A stretch of DNA of 64,000 nt. Origin: Camarhynchus parvulus (Eukaryota > Chordata > Aves > Passeriformes > Thraupidae). Both the position numbers and the translations under genes were made by a program. Each line of letters begins with the position of its first letter. The stretch's first letter is position 1. The DNA lies in the NCBI RefSeq assembly GCF_901933205.1, contig NC_044578.1:11928501-11992500 (forward strand). Direction: 5' to 3'. Below, one piece after another: positions 24,601 to 37,169 of this stretch. The notes under the pieces are model-generated. The model was not told where the DNA came from. It was given only the letters and a program-made list of their open reading frames with translations, and ran no database searches.

Positions 24601-27600
24601 CCACAAAAAGCCCTATGAGCTTTTATATATGAAAGGCAGAAGTCCTGAGGAAATGGAGGGCTGTATTTTTAAGTCTCCAGATGCCAGAGAACTCCTTTCA
24701 CATCCCTCTTCAGTCAAAGTAAGCTGATGTCCTTGTTAGCATCACAAGCTGTGGACACTGTGTGCTATATGGTAACTGTGTGTTGTGAATGGAGCTGTAT
24801 TTATCTCTCATGCCTTCAAAGAAAAACAGCTTGAAATGAAAAAAAAAACCAACAAAAACTCTGAAAGTAAACTAAGGGAGACCTTGTCTTCCTTGCTAAA
24901 GCTGTGTTTAGCTGGGAGGTACAGCCCCATTTGTATAAGAGCAGATTATAAAAGTTCAGAGTCCAAATTGTGAGAACAATAAGGAGCTAGAAGTGAATCT
25001 CTTATCTGTATGCCATTAGTAAATTCTGACTGCTGCCAGCAGTGTGTGAACACCTCAGCCACAGCTCCACTTTCTAAAACATTGACTTGTACTTTATCTG
25101 CCTTGGAATAATTTATTGAAGGCAAGAAGTTACTTATTTGAGCCGGTTCAATAAAGATAGGTATGTAAATAGGTATTAATATGCTTTTAAATGGCTATTA
25201 AAATGAGGGAGGCATGATTAAATCTGCAGAAAGATTCACTCTTGGATTTGATTCTGTTCTCCCAGTGATAGAAATAAAAGCATTTAATGGAAAAAGAAAA
25301 CCACACCACGCAATTTAAGGCTATGCCAACACTTCAAGCTCCAGTGTGCAGTGGAATGATTCCTTATCTAAGTTCAGATAATGTAGCAGGAATATCAGGA
25401 ACAGTGCTCATGCAGTATGAAGCCTTGCAAGGCGGGCAGGCATTTTGTAATGGAATCCAAGAGATGGCCTTGAATCCATTCAGGAAATTGACTCATAATA
25501 AAAGGACATGGTTCAAATGAACATGAAAGGAATCAGTATACTGTAAAATGGACAAATTTGGTTCTATTTTCTAGCTGAATTAAAATGATAGAGCTTATAG
25601 GTAATCCAAGTCATATCCTACAAATAGAACACAATTATATTACCTAGTAGTAGATTTAATAATTACAAGAGAGATAAAATTTTTCTTGCAAGTCCTTTTC
25701 ATGCAATTTTATACAGATGTCTTGTTAGGTTGGGTTATATGGGGCAGGAGTTCTGAAGAAACCTGCCTGTCTTTATTTCTTTGGTACAAATATGAAATAG
25801 CAGTATAATGTTGACTTGAACAGAAAGAGCAGAAATATGGTTTATAAACAGTGGCAGCCAGGCTTGCTGAGCTCATACATGTCATCTGTCTGGAAAGCCA
25901 GCAGGAAACAGGGCACTGGCACAACTGAGTGAGGATTCACAGCAGCTGGGCAGATCTCACAGGGGGCAGGTGGCTCCCAGTCACTCAAGGTGGGGTCATG
26001 GATCAGGATCAGGCAGTGGAAACTCAGTGTAATGTCCCTGATCACCTATCCCAGCCCTTTCCTGCTGGTGTGCCAGGGAGGGTGCCTGAGCTGGGCAATG
26101 GCTGGGTCCTTTTTCTGCCGAGGAGTTCTCTGTCCCTGAATCCTCACAAGGGATGCTCACTGTCTCCAGTGTGCAAGGAGGTGGCAATGAGCCCTTCTGT
26201 GATGTTCCCTGAGAACTCCAGCACACCCAGTTGCACTTGCTAAAGTTTGGAACATGAACCTTTTTCTTGAAATAGTCATGTTGGATGGCTTCCTGAAGGG
26301 AGTCTTTTTGGGAAAAAATCAACTAAAATGGTTCAGCTGTCTGTGAAGACAGGACTGGGGAATGATATGTTATTTGGCTCATAGCCGGTGGGAAAAAAAG
26401 CTAAGGATTGTTTTGTGGTGCATATGTACATGAACCATAACATTTGGCTGCAAAGGCTGCCTAAAATATTAGGAATTTTCTAATTTCTGAGTGCTTAATT
26501 TTAAAACCTTCATGTCCTTAACAAAGTTTTTTATCAGTTGCTAATGTGATAAAAAATCTGGCCTTCATAAAATAATTAATATGAAATCCCATGAGAAATG
26601 AACTGAGGTGTTTACCAGGCAGAAAATAGATAATCTTTCTTTGGGCTGTATCCATTCTGAACTTCTCTGGAATTGCCACATTTGTGTCTTTCATGAGGGC
26701 AGCAATAGATGAAGATCCTGTGATAGTGACAAGTTGTAAGAGAAAGCAGAAAGTGTTGGGTGGGAAATGAGGAGGTCTGGAGCACAGGTTAAAGAGCAGC
26801 ACACACCTCCTGCTCCTTGGAGTGCTGCTCGCTGGAAGCCTGAACTTCAGGCTGTGCACACAGGGATATATATAACATGGCATAAAAGTTTTAATTTAAA
26901 AGAATTGAAGAAAGCTCCAAGCCTTGCCTTTCCCTTTATAATTATTAAAACGGCTTGTAAGTCAAGAGAAGGAACACATTCTGTGAGGAACAGGAACAAT
27001 TAATTATGTGAAAACAATCTGTATAAATAAAATACATCAATATAAAAGTGATCTGGTACTTTTATTGCTGCAGAGGGAGGAACTAAACATTTCAGTCCTC
27101 TGTAAAAAGGATTCTTATTGGCATCATTTTAGCCTGATGTATTATTATCCTTATCTGAAATAATTTTATTACTTATGTTGGAAGTTCATCTTGGAAGGTT
27201 GTTTTGACTCTGCACTGATTTCAATTTACCTAATAAATAATTTCATTGTTTGCAATTTTGACCATCTTTTTACTCAGTTATGATTAGGAAATCACATGGG
27301 AAATGTGAATTTTTGCCTGTAGTGGTGCAAGGCTTTACATTGTTCTAAGTCAGTTTTAAATACAGGGAAAGATGATGAGGTACTTATTCTTTCCTGCAGT
27401 CTGATATCTATTAATTTTGCTACTGTTATTTCTAAATGAAATGGTTCGTTTTCCATTTTGCTGGTTACTGTCAGAGAAAAAAAAACAGCCAAAACTCTGA
27501 ACATTAAATGCTGCAGCTGAAAACCCAAAGCCTTTATCTTATAGGAATTTTGATGCATTTTGAATCATTGTGTGTAATTCTGTAATTCCTTCAGCTAAAT

Positions 27601-28170
27601 GTTGTTTTTCAGCTAAGCCCATACACAAATAACTTGGACCAGGATTAGTAAGTTTGAATGTGTTTTGCCTCTTTTTGAGATAAGAGGGATGATGATTGCA
27701 ACTGTTTTTTTTTTTTTCTGAAAAACATTTTATTAAAAATATTGAGTTTTTTCTTCTTTCTGAATCAATATTTTAAAATATGATATATTTCTAGCTACCT
27801 CTAACCAGATGGCATTGGTTTCCCTTTTAATGTTGTGAGAAGTGGCTTCAGGCAATAGGACCAATTAGCAAAGTGCTGATGTGTCCAGCTCTCCATTGTG
27901 ATATCCCAAAGGATCTCAAAGGGAGTGCACTTGCACTCAGGAGATTGTGCAGATAAAAATCCCCATCCCAAACCCAAAACAACTGAGTGTAATGTTCTTT
28001 CCTATCTACATTTACAATCCCAGCAGGATAAAGTTCATAGCTGAACAGATGGAGTCACTAGAAACTATCACAATATCTGTTAGATTTTGAAATGGTGACA
28101 GGGCGGTTAAAGCCCAGCTCTCCTTAAGGAGGACACAAACACTTACAGAGCCAGGGCCCAATGGGTAATT
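18641..28170. other. Non-coding interval, no gene recognised
   Basis: This interval of about 9.5 kb is AT-rich, with no recognisable exon, RNA gene or long repeat. The longest open frames (for example 19783-20106 and 21785-22165 on +, and 26518-26883 on -) have no domain or family motif I recognise and have unbiased composition. The 25.08-25.27 kb part has dense, balanced AT-rich motifs of the kind seen in conserved non-coding elements, but this is only an impression. Confidence 0.55.
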
Positions 28171-28245
28171 TGGTGATGCCTTGGGAGGCTGCCTAGAACA
28201 GAGGCTAGACAGTGTTAAAGGAATAAAGTAGGTATTTATTAAAAA
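28171..28245 (-). mobile_element. Probable fragment of a songbird endogenous-retrovirus LTR
   Basis: The + strand reads TGGTGATGCCTTGGGAGGCT, GCCTAGAACAGAGGCTAGAC, AGTGTTAAAGGAATAAAGTA, GGTATTTATTAAAA. This resembles the R/U5 end of a common passerine LTR family as I remember it. Read on the minus strand it would give AATAAATACC (poly(A) signal) followed by a U5 ending in GCATCACCA. The rest of the LTR (U3) is absent and no coding part is present. The family assignment is from memory; masking against an avian repeat library would confirm or reject it. Confidence 0.45.
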
Positions 28246-28631
28246 GTGGGGACAGTAGAAACTTGTTACCCATGAAAAAAGATGGAATCATGAATTGCTG
28301 CTCTTGTGGGACCATCAGTTCATCTTGTTCGTTTTGCATCAGTGATAAAATTCCTCACGTGGAGAGGAGCAGCTGAAGTCTGTCTGGGGGATTGCAGGAA
28401 CAGCTGGAGATGTGCTCTGTGTCTCAGATATTTAAAAAGAGAAAATCAGCTTCTTTTTCCAAAGTCCTGGAAAGGTCTAGAACTGAACAAGAAAACAAGC
28501 CGTTGGTCATACTTTCCGTCTGATCTGCAGGTTAAATGTGTAAAACAGGAAAGTCCCTCTTCATAAAATTATTCTCAAGCGTGCCATAAGCATATTGTAT
28601 CATTTTTAGGATGACTGAAAAATTCTGAAAA

Positions 28632-28682
28632 AACAAACCAACCAACCAACCAACCAACTAACCAACCACCCACCCACCCACA
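28632..28682. repeat. (CCAA)n to (CCCA)n compound microsatellite
   Basis: About 50 bases of ACCA-type tetranucleotide repeats. The first part is (AACC)n with one CTAA interruption, and it changes to (ACCC)n at the end (CACCCACCCACCCACA). On the opposite strand this gives GGGT repeats, with four or more short G runs at the 3' end of the tract. Confidence 0.9.
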
Positions 28683-31600
28683 TGTTTATGTAAAACAAAA
28701 CAGAAAAAAATATTTAGGTCTTGTTGATGATCCAGATTATTTTACTAGACCCTGTGTCAACAAATCAAATGAAGGGAGGTTTGGAAATTTGACATAATAT
28801 GTAAACAGAACTGTACCAGGGCAGATGGTAAGGAAATACTTTCTTCATCCTTTTTGAAAGAGAATGGGAAAATCCAGCATGAAATTACTTTAACTTAATT
28901 TTATTTTGGTTTTCTTTTGCATTGCCTGGAAACGACATATGCAATATAATGCTGTTTTTGTGTAGTGTCTGCATAATAATGTTCCTGACCAATTCAAGCC
29001 AGGTAGGGCCTGTGTAGTCACATAAGACCTAAAACTTTACTGACTGTGTATGTCTTCAAGTTTCACATTTTACAAGATAACTATAATCACCAAGATTATT
29101 AACCAAATCTGACTGGGAGATGTCACTTGTTTTTCTTATTTTTATCTCTCTGATTTCTTGAATGTATATGTTTGCTCTGGTATATGAAACACAGGTTTGT
29201 TGGTAGGCGTTTGGAAATGCTCTGCAGCTGAATTTTATATCTATAATAATTTGTGAAATAAATAACAAAAGGTTCCTTTTTGTAGCACATTTAGGTATCC
29301 CCTAATTGTTGCACATAAAATGGCGCATGGAGCTTTTATCATCTGGGAGATGCCTGATTGATTTTTTTTTCACAAATTAGAAAGCTTACATTTTAAGGGG
29401 GAATTTAAAGACCAAGGGGTATATTAGTGAGTGTATTGAAAAATACTATTTCCTGTTGTACATCCACGACAGTAGTACAAGCTTTAAGTGCAGATGCCTA
29501 TCATGTGGATTTTATTTTTGCATTCCTTTTCATCTGTATTTGCATTTTCTCAGTAATGTAACCAGATGTCTCAAACAATATATTTCTGTTTTGAGTTTTT
29601 AGTTAAATACAACTTAGTTACTGACATTTTTTGCTTTGAGATAGAGCTTTGTAAAGTTTTTGCAGTTTTTAAAACATTAATAAAGTTGATTAATCTACTT
29701 CTGTCAGAGAACTGGAGTAACATATTTGAAATGACACTGTGCTGAGAGCTGCTTAAATTCATGCCACTGCATGACAGTGTGCTATCACATCTGGCAATTA
29801 CTTCATTGTAGTGTCTTCCAGATTTGAACCTATTTTTAGCTGAGGCTTTAAGGTGCCTGAGAAAAAGCATCCGCTAGAATGAATTGGTTGACAACTTAAT
29901 TGTTTATATTCATTGTGCAGGAGAAATATGATAAACTTCAGATAATGACAAGAAGTAGAAATGTGCAAAGATCAGTTATGATTTGGAAACCTTTTGGCAC
30001 TTTGGAATATTCCTTTGGCTTGACATCTGAGTCTTCTTGCTGTGAAGCCAAGAATGTATGCCTTCAAATTAAAATGTTGCACTGCCTTTCAGATTGTAGT
30101 CCATTTGTCTTCTGTTGTAATATTATTCACCAGTTACTGAAAAATTCCTTGGAGTTACTGTTACTCTGGTTATCCTTTCTGTTTATGCTGTGAAATCTCT
30201 GTTGATATTCCAAAATTCTTGCAAAGTGATAGAATCCTTTGAAGTTTTTGCATCTTCCCCCAAATAGAGCAATTTGTTTAGTGGTATTTTACCCTTCTGT
30301 TTTGTTTTACAGTCTTGAAGATTGATGTTCAAATTTCTCTCTTTATCTCCCACATTATTTTGAATTCTTTCTTGTCATTGGTGTCAAGATTCTATTTAGC
30401 CTTCAAACTTGACTAACTTTTACTTGCCAGCAAATAATTCCCAAGATTTCTAGTCCTTCTGAATGTTCTTTGGTAGCACCAAAATGTAATAAAGTCTGAA
30501 AGAGCTCAGAGTCGTTACTTTTAAAATAGTCACAGTTTAATTCCATTTTAGACTTTGTAAAAAGATGCCTTGTAAATTTGAGTGTGGTTGGTGTCATATG
30601 TCAGTACACAATATCACAGTTAGCTGTCTGTCTAACCAGACCAAGGCTTACAAAAAACCAGTTTCAGAAATAGAAATACCCAGATATCAAACTACCTTCT
30701 GCTTGTTTTTTCCTTGCTCACTCGCTTTGCTTGCTGAAAGTCTCTGCTTCTGCTGCTCCCACATTTCATGTTACTTTAATGCTGTTGGGACATTTTTTTT
30801 AAAAAAAGTCTCATCTTGCTTTTGCCTACTGTGATATGTTTTTCCATGGTTTCACACAGTCTGATGTAGACTTGCTTCAAAGGATTTCTAAGCTGCTATG
30901 TCACTTGACACTTGCTCTTTCAGTCCTCTGCTGCTTTCTTCTGTTTTGTTTTCTTCCTGTGATTTTGTTTGTGCTCACCATGCACGGGAGATGGGGTGAC
31001 ATGGCTTGACTTATGGGGAGACAACTTGGCCTTTAAGACACAAATCTATGCCAGCCTCACCATCTGTGAGTGCTCCATGCAAAAAGGAGCAAATATTCAC
31101 CCCAAGTAAGCAATCCCCGGCACAAACAATCTGCTGCTAACAAGAGGAATATAATGGAACTTGAGGAGGAGGTCAGACACATGTGTGAAAGTGTTTACAT
31201 GACAAAATAAATTAGAAAAACCATAACAAGGCAAGCCCAGCAGGAAATCACAGACACTGTATTTACTTCTTGTCTCTGTCTGGCGTTAGAGGAGGAAGGT
31301 GGCCTCTAACTGCCATGGCAAAGGCCTGAAACTCAAATTACAAATTTGTGCCATATGTTTTCTAATGCTTGAATATAACACTTTAACAAATTTGGGTGTG
31401 GAGGTTTTACTGCTTAATAAAAGGCTGTCATGGAGATATCAGGTTTCCAACAAAAGTGAATCACGAGGGCGTGCTCAGCGAACTGATGAGCGGAATGCAG
31501 GTGTTTGGAACAATGGCCCTTTGCTTGCTTTGCTTTGGCAATGTCATTTGCATTTTGTGCAAGAACTTTCCTAGGTCTCTCTGGAGAGCTTCTCTATGCC

Positions 31601-31808
31601 AGCAGTTGCACTGAGTGCCTTTTGACAATAGCACATGTTATGTGTTTGGTGAGCCTGGTTTGGTAAACATATTTGCTCCTTTTTGTAAACTAAAACTGTC
31701 TGGTCCTTCCAAGCAGCTGTGCAGACACCATCCTCAGCTAGCATCTCTCTCTTTTGTCTGGGGACCAGAATGAAATGAAACTGCAGGGAGAAAAACGTCA
31801 AGACAAAC

Positions 31809-31889
31809 TATTTCTTCTCTCTTCTCTAAATCTCTCTTTTCTCCTGTTTCATACTCTCTCTCAACTCTTCCCTGCTTCATTTTAGTTTC
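31809..31889. repeat. Pyrimidine-rich (CT) tract
   Basis: About 80 bases made almost wholly of C and T on the + strand, with repeated TCTC and TTCTC words and a few interrupting A bases. It may be a degraded CT microsatellite. No gene is adjacent, so a splice-acceptor role is not supported. Confidence 0.7.
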
Positions 31890-34800
31890 TTGTTCCTAGG
31901 TGTTAAAGTAGAAGATATGACCATATTGTCCTTCAGAACCAATGAAGAGCTAAAAAAAGGAGGAAAAAGATGGTATAACTTTTGTGCTCTATATGTATAT
32001 AACATATATATATGTACAAAAAATTTTAATTTTTCGCTTTTCCTGAGCAGCAGAAAACAAAAAGGTAATGTTTGAATTGCAGAGATACAGAAGATAGAGT
32101 GGGTTTTAAGTAGTTTGGTTAATTAAATACTGTGTATTCAATACACACAGTGGCTGCTGGGATGCTGACTTCCTCATGATAAAGGTAGGAGCTTAATGGC
32201 CAGTTCTCACTTTTGCTCTGCCCTGACTCAGATCCACATTTCCCTAGTGTCAGTGCACTCTCTGGTTTTGGCATTCATTTCTTTGTGCTATTTTGGCATA
32301 ATTCCTATGTATTAAATCTTAGAGCTAATAATATATTGATTATAATTAATTACTTACTGGTGTATTTTTTATTTCTAATGGACATGATGGATAGTTACAC
32401 AGTAATGCTGTAATAGAGAATATGAGGCAATGTGGTGCTGTGTTTAAATAATGTCCTGAAACTATGCAAACACCTGTTTCCTTCTAATTATGAAAAAAGC
32501 ATGAGTTATTTTTGGTTTTTAATCTTTGATTTCAATGCTCTGGCCTGGCAGTGGTTCAATATGTTAGAGTAGATACTTCCAAAATTATTGAAAATTGCTT
32601 CAAACATGTCCAGGTAATCTTTTCTCTTTGCTATGAATTAAAAAGAATTGGGACAAAGTCAAGATTAAATAGACAAAAAATCTTCAGACAAAATTTCTAG
32701 GACCCACTGCAATCTGCTTGAACTGCTAGAAATGTGAATGGGGAGCAAACACAAAAAAACCCAATCTAGTGCATTTGGATGTCTAACTGTTCTAGTAAGA
32801 AAAAATAGAGTAAAATATGAGGAGAAACCTATAAATTTCTGAGAATCATGGAGCATCAAAGGACCCAGCGCAACTATAATTTCTTGCTTTTGCTTGGCTC
32901 TTTGCTAGTTCTGTCCTTACCAGAGATGAGTTGAGGCAGGGAAAGGCTGAGGGGGGAGGAGAAAGCTGTGTCAGGGTTGTGGAAGGGCAAGGACTGAGAG
33001 AGCTCTGCCGTGTGGTGGCTCTTGCTGACTGGCACGGGGAGGTGGGCAAAGGAAAAACATCAGGAGGACCCAGTATTTATTTGGAATTCACATTTATTTT
33101 TTCTCTTTTCAGCCCTGGTTGCAGTACATCCATTTGAATATCTCCTGCTTGCTTGGGACTTAAGAAGCAGTTTCTATTTATTATACAGAAATCCCTGTGT
33201 GAATTATATCAGTCTGAACAGAAATTAATGATATCTCTTGTTCTTCAAAGTCTCAGACAAACTGTATCTCTTAATACTGTGAGTCATATCTGGTATCCAC
33301 TTAAAAATAGAGAATAATTTCAGAAAGTTAGTTCAGCTGATGGATACAATTTTTCATGTTTTATATTCTTTTTTTGGGATGAGAGCAGTAGTTTAAAATA
33401 ATTCTTTTTGAGAAAAAGGTTATTAATCTATTAGTAAAACAACAGTTTCTGTACCTAAGAGGCGCTCTCTATTACATGCTGTGAAGGAAATTCCTACATC
33501 TTTGCATAACATTTATTTAGGATCTCTTAAGCAGGAGGAAAATTTCAGAGCAGTAGAGTTTCAGGAAGGATTCAGAGGACTCACAGTAAAGAAACTAGGC
33601 TCATTAACTGAATTTTATGCCTCAGGACTGGCTTGAGAAGTGGAAGATAGGTTTTGTCATGGGTGGAGAAAGATCCACGCCGTCAGATAACGAGGCTCAC
33701 ACATCTGTCTCTGAAAGAACTAACTGGATGCAGATTAAAATTGGCTTTCTAATACTTCAGACTCTATTCATAAAGCCTGTGTTATACAGCCTTACACACA
33801 TGCCTTACATGGCTGTGAGAACACAGTTTGTATATTACACATGGATGGGAAATTCATCTCATGGAAGTGCTCTATTCAATAAAGCCATCATGATAAACCA
33901 ATTAGCATATCAAGGCCTAATGAGCAACAAGACCGAACCAATTATTATGTCGTTAATTAGTAAGGATTAGACTAAGAGGTGATAGAGTGTTTTTCACCTG
34001 CTTCTCACAAAGCCCTTTGTAAGTCAGCATCTCTTTTCCTCAGGGAGCCCCTGATGTGCTGACGGTCAGTGACATGAAATGGGAAATGGAACCTGGCTCT
34101 TCTGGGGCCCAGTCCTGTGCCCTGTGCCCTGGGCAGAAATAGCCCAATTACACTGACTGACCTTTGCTAGAAAAACATTACTAAAACTAATATTATGGAT
34201 TGCTGCTGAAAAACGTTTTGACTTCATAAGCCAATTCCATTTCCAATTTTTTTTTACAATTGATAATGTTTGGCTTCCAATTGCTGTGAAATTACTCTTC
34301 AGCCTTGGTCAGAATATTCAGCAGTGGAAAAATGATCTTTCATTTATTTCAGAGGTCTTTCAAGATGTCACAAGTTGACATGGAAAACCCAGATGTTTTT
34401 AATTCTGAAAACTGAGAAACAAATTTTGAACAGGAAAGTTATCTTGTTTGGTGTGCGTCCTCAGGAAGAAGGACAGCAGAACATTCCCCAGTTCTCTGCC
34501 AGGCGGTCATTTATATAAAAACATGAGCGGAAACAGTTTTGGGGCATCTGTGCAGAGCCTTAGGAGGATCTTGAAGAAATCAGAAGGAAATAAATAACCT
34601 TCACAACTCTTGCATTTTTATCAGCTATTAAATCCTCTATCAGACCTCTCAGAGTAAATCAGATTATTTGCATTCCTCAAACCCTCTCTTAAATAGATAC
34701 AAGAGGAACTACAAATATAACAGACCAAAAATCTCAAAAATAACACAGTAGTCAGGAAATGCTAATTTTAATTTCTGCAAGGAAATATTTTAATTTTTGT

Positions 34801-36204
34801 TTTACCCCCCACTCTGTGCTGCGACATATTTACATGCCATGCTCAGCAAGCAACATTCTGGGATTGTAACAAAGTGTGGAGGAGAGCACTGAACCTTCAG
34901 CTTTGGTGGTAGTTGGTGTAATGGTACCTGGGATCTGAAGAGAACTTCCTTGGAGGACAGCCTGCATATTGCAACCAGCTATGTGATATTTCCCTCAAAA
35001 ATTTGAGTGGGAATCTGCTATTTATGACTATGTAAAGATGTTGCAAAGGGTGTGAGGGACCAAGAGTAAACAAACATATTGCCATGAACTCTGACCTTAG
35101 GATCCTGATGGAATGGGTTTAATTGGAATTTTATGTGGGAATATTCTCTCTTTTGGGTGATGCTGCCAAACTTGATCTTTAGAAAGAACATATGTAATTT
35201 TCCTGTTTTCTAACATATGGATATGTAGGAAATTCATAAGCCAGTATTATTTGGGTAGGGAATTTCCTTTTAACCTGAAAATATTTTTAGAAATCTGTTT
35301 GAAAGGCGTGATTAAAAGTGGCGGCAGTGTATTATCAGATGATAATTTTATTTCATAGTGATGTTTTATCCTTGGTCGAGGGAAGACCCTTTGGATTTCC
35401 TTCAGTACTCTGTGGTTTTCTTTTCATTCTGAAGGGCTCTAGAGTCACATCAAAGCAATAACATATGAGTGTAATTTGCTATAATTAAGCAGGGCTTCTG
35501 TATATTCAGTGGGCAAATAGTTGGCTTGATTGAGATGCTGCTGTTCCTCTCTCTAAGAGAGCACCAGCTCGGTGCTGCACTGTGGCATCCACGTTAATCT
35601 GGAGTTTCAGCTGATAAGGCCTGGCTGGGAGTGAGGGAATATTTTTGACTGGCTGAAGTGAGAGGTGCAAGCCAGGGTTCTGCAAAGGGGGAGCTCCCAG
35701 CCCACTCTGCAGGTGAGTATGGATCTGCTGGGAGGCTCAGTCCTGCCTCACAGTCACATATCTTCTTGTTTCTCTGTGTTTCATTTTCCGTTCTGGTCAC
35801 ACAAGTCAAGAGTCATGGAGTTGCTCTTTCTCCATTTTGGCTGTGATTGTTTCTGCTTCATCTTGGGCGCAGCTGAGGCTTTTCCTGTACCTGATTCTGG
35901 CGCTCAGGTGCTTCAGTAGAACATCCCCCAAATGTCTGTTTAAAAATGCTGGAGAAGGCGAGGAATTTATGTATATAAAGCCTGTGCTATCATGTGCCTT
36001 GAAAATCTCACTTGACCATTTTAAGTAACACTTGAGTAACACTTCAACAAAATATTTTCCAGCTGTTATTTCTGTCTCTTCACTTAAAAATGTTATTTCT
36101 AGCAATATTATTCAACAATTATGTTGTATGCTGTGAAAACCTCTCATGTTCTGCTTCTGCAACTTTTCATTTTACCTACTGCTTTTGCTTTTTCTAGGGA
36201 ATCA

Positions 36205-36350
36205 GGAAATAATGTGGGTAGGAAGAGACCTCAGGAAGTTGCTTAATCCAAGACATCAGTCTAAGTCAGCCTAACTTTAGATCTGGTTGCTTAGGGCCTT
36301 GCGCAGTCAATTCCTGGTTATCCTCAAGGATGGAAATTGTGGCTTCACTG
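36205..36350 (-). mobile_element. Old CR1 LINE fragment, sense on - strand
   Basis: The + strand GGTAGGAAGAGACCTCAGGA, AGATCTGGTTGCTTAGGGCC, TTGCGCAGTCAATTCCTGGT and CTCAAGGATGGAAATTGTGG follows the reverse complement of an older CR1 subfamily. The matching landmarks are GGTTGGAAGAGACCTC, then TTAGATCAGGTTGCTCAGGG, then CTCCAAGGATGGAGA. Divergence is clearly higher than in the other CR1 copies. No reading frame survives. Confidence 0.6.
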
Positions 36351-37021
36351 TAAAATGCTCTTTGATTTCTGTGGTGCAGAGCTTGGGCTGAATGTACTTC
36401 AGGAGAAAAAACAGTCTAATGCTCAAAATTCAGGTGGGATTTCTGTGATGGATCAGTGGCTTGGGAAAGACCTCAATAAGAAATTGGGTTTTAAAAGCTG
36501 TGTGGCCTCAAATGGCATGATGAAAAAGTAGCACTCAGGACTCAAGTGATGTTTTCCTGCAAAGAAACCATCAGTACTGAATAATTTAATCACTAATAGC
36601 TATCTCATCAGTATTGCTTCTGTGTAGTCCACTAGCACCAGATTATTCTCAAAAGCCAGTTTTGGTGTACATCTCTGTAAAACTGTGTTCTATTTTGTGT
36701 TTGAACTTTGCGGATTTTGGTTTCAATGAGGTATTGTTGTAATTCAAAGAGCATTTTAATTTGTCTGTCTTTACTGATAGAAATGAACCTCAAAAATAAG
36801 ATTAAATGGATTGAATAGTAGGACACTGCCCTATAATACTGTAAGATTAAAGTACTAGGATATGCTTTTTTTTCTTTATTTTTTGTAGGATGTATACTGG
36901 TTGTGCACATCTGGAAAGATCTCCATGCATTTATCTATTCAGGGTTTATTTCTACTAGCTATGTTTACACATCTGAAATTGTTTTAACACACAGTTTACC
37001 TCTATAAATACTAGTGTACTA

Positions 37022-37169
37022 GATGTATATAGGATAATTGATTTAATAAATCTATTTCTACTAAGTTACTGTAAATTTCCATTAATGTATACAGTTCTCC
37101 TAAACTAGTCTATGTTAATATATCTTTTATATAAGAACTAAGGCAAATGATAACACATTAGAAATGTTG
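37022..37169 (+). repeat. Dispersed direct repeat, copy A
   Basis: This segment aligns in the same orientation with 39111-39260. Shared blocks include GATGTA-ATAGGATAA, ATACAGTTCTCCTAAACTA, ATAAGAACTAAGGCAAATGA versus AAAAGAACTAAGGCAAATGA, and AACACA-TAGAA-TGTTG. By eye, the best 100 bases differ at roughly 15-17 positions. No terminal inverted repeats or target duplications are evident. Confidence 0.85.

Larger units (their letters stand above)
28246..36204. other. Non-coding interval, no gene recognised
   Basis: No exon with recognisable similarity was found. The interval contains the tetranucleotide microsatellite at 28632-28682, a pyrimidine-rich tract at 31809-31889, a short TA-rich repeat near 31990-32015 and an element-like stretch at 33750-33970 described in the findings. 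The open frame at 33617-33970 (+) has no recognised domain. Confidence 0.55.

Noticed and set aside
31809..31889. Pyrimidine tract as a strong splice acceptor region
   Set aside because: It is followed by short frames without coding character; a degraded CT repeat explains it better.
33617..33970. 117-codon + strand open frame
   Set aside because: There are no protein motifs. The underlying DNA looks more like a non-coding element.
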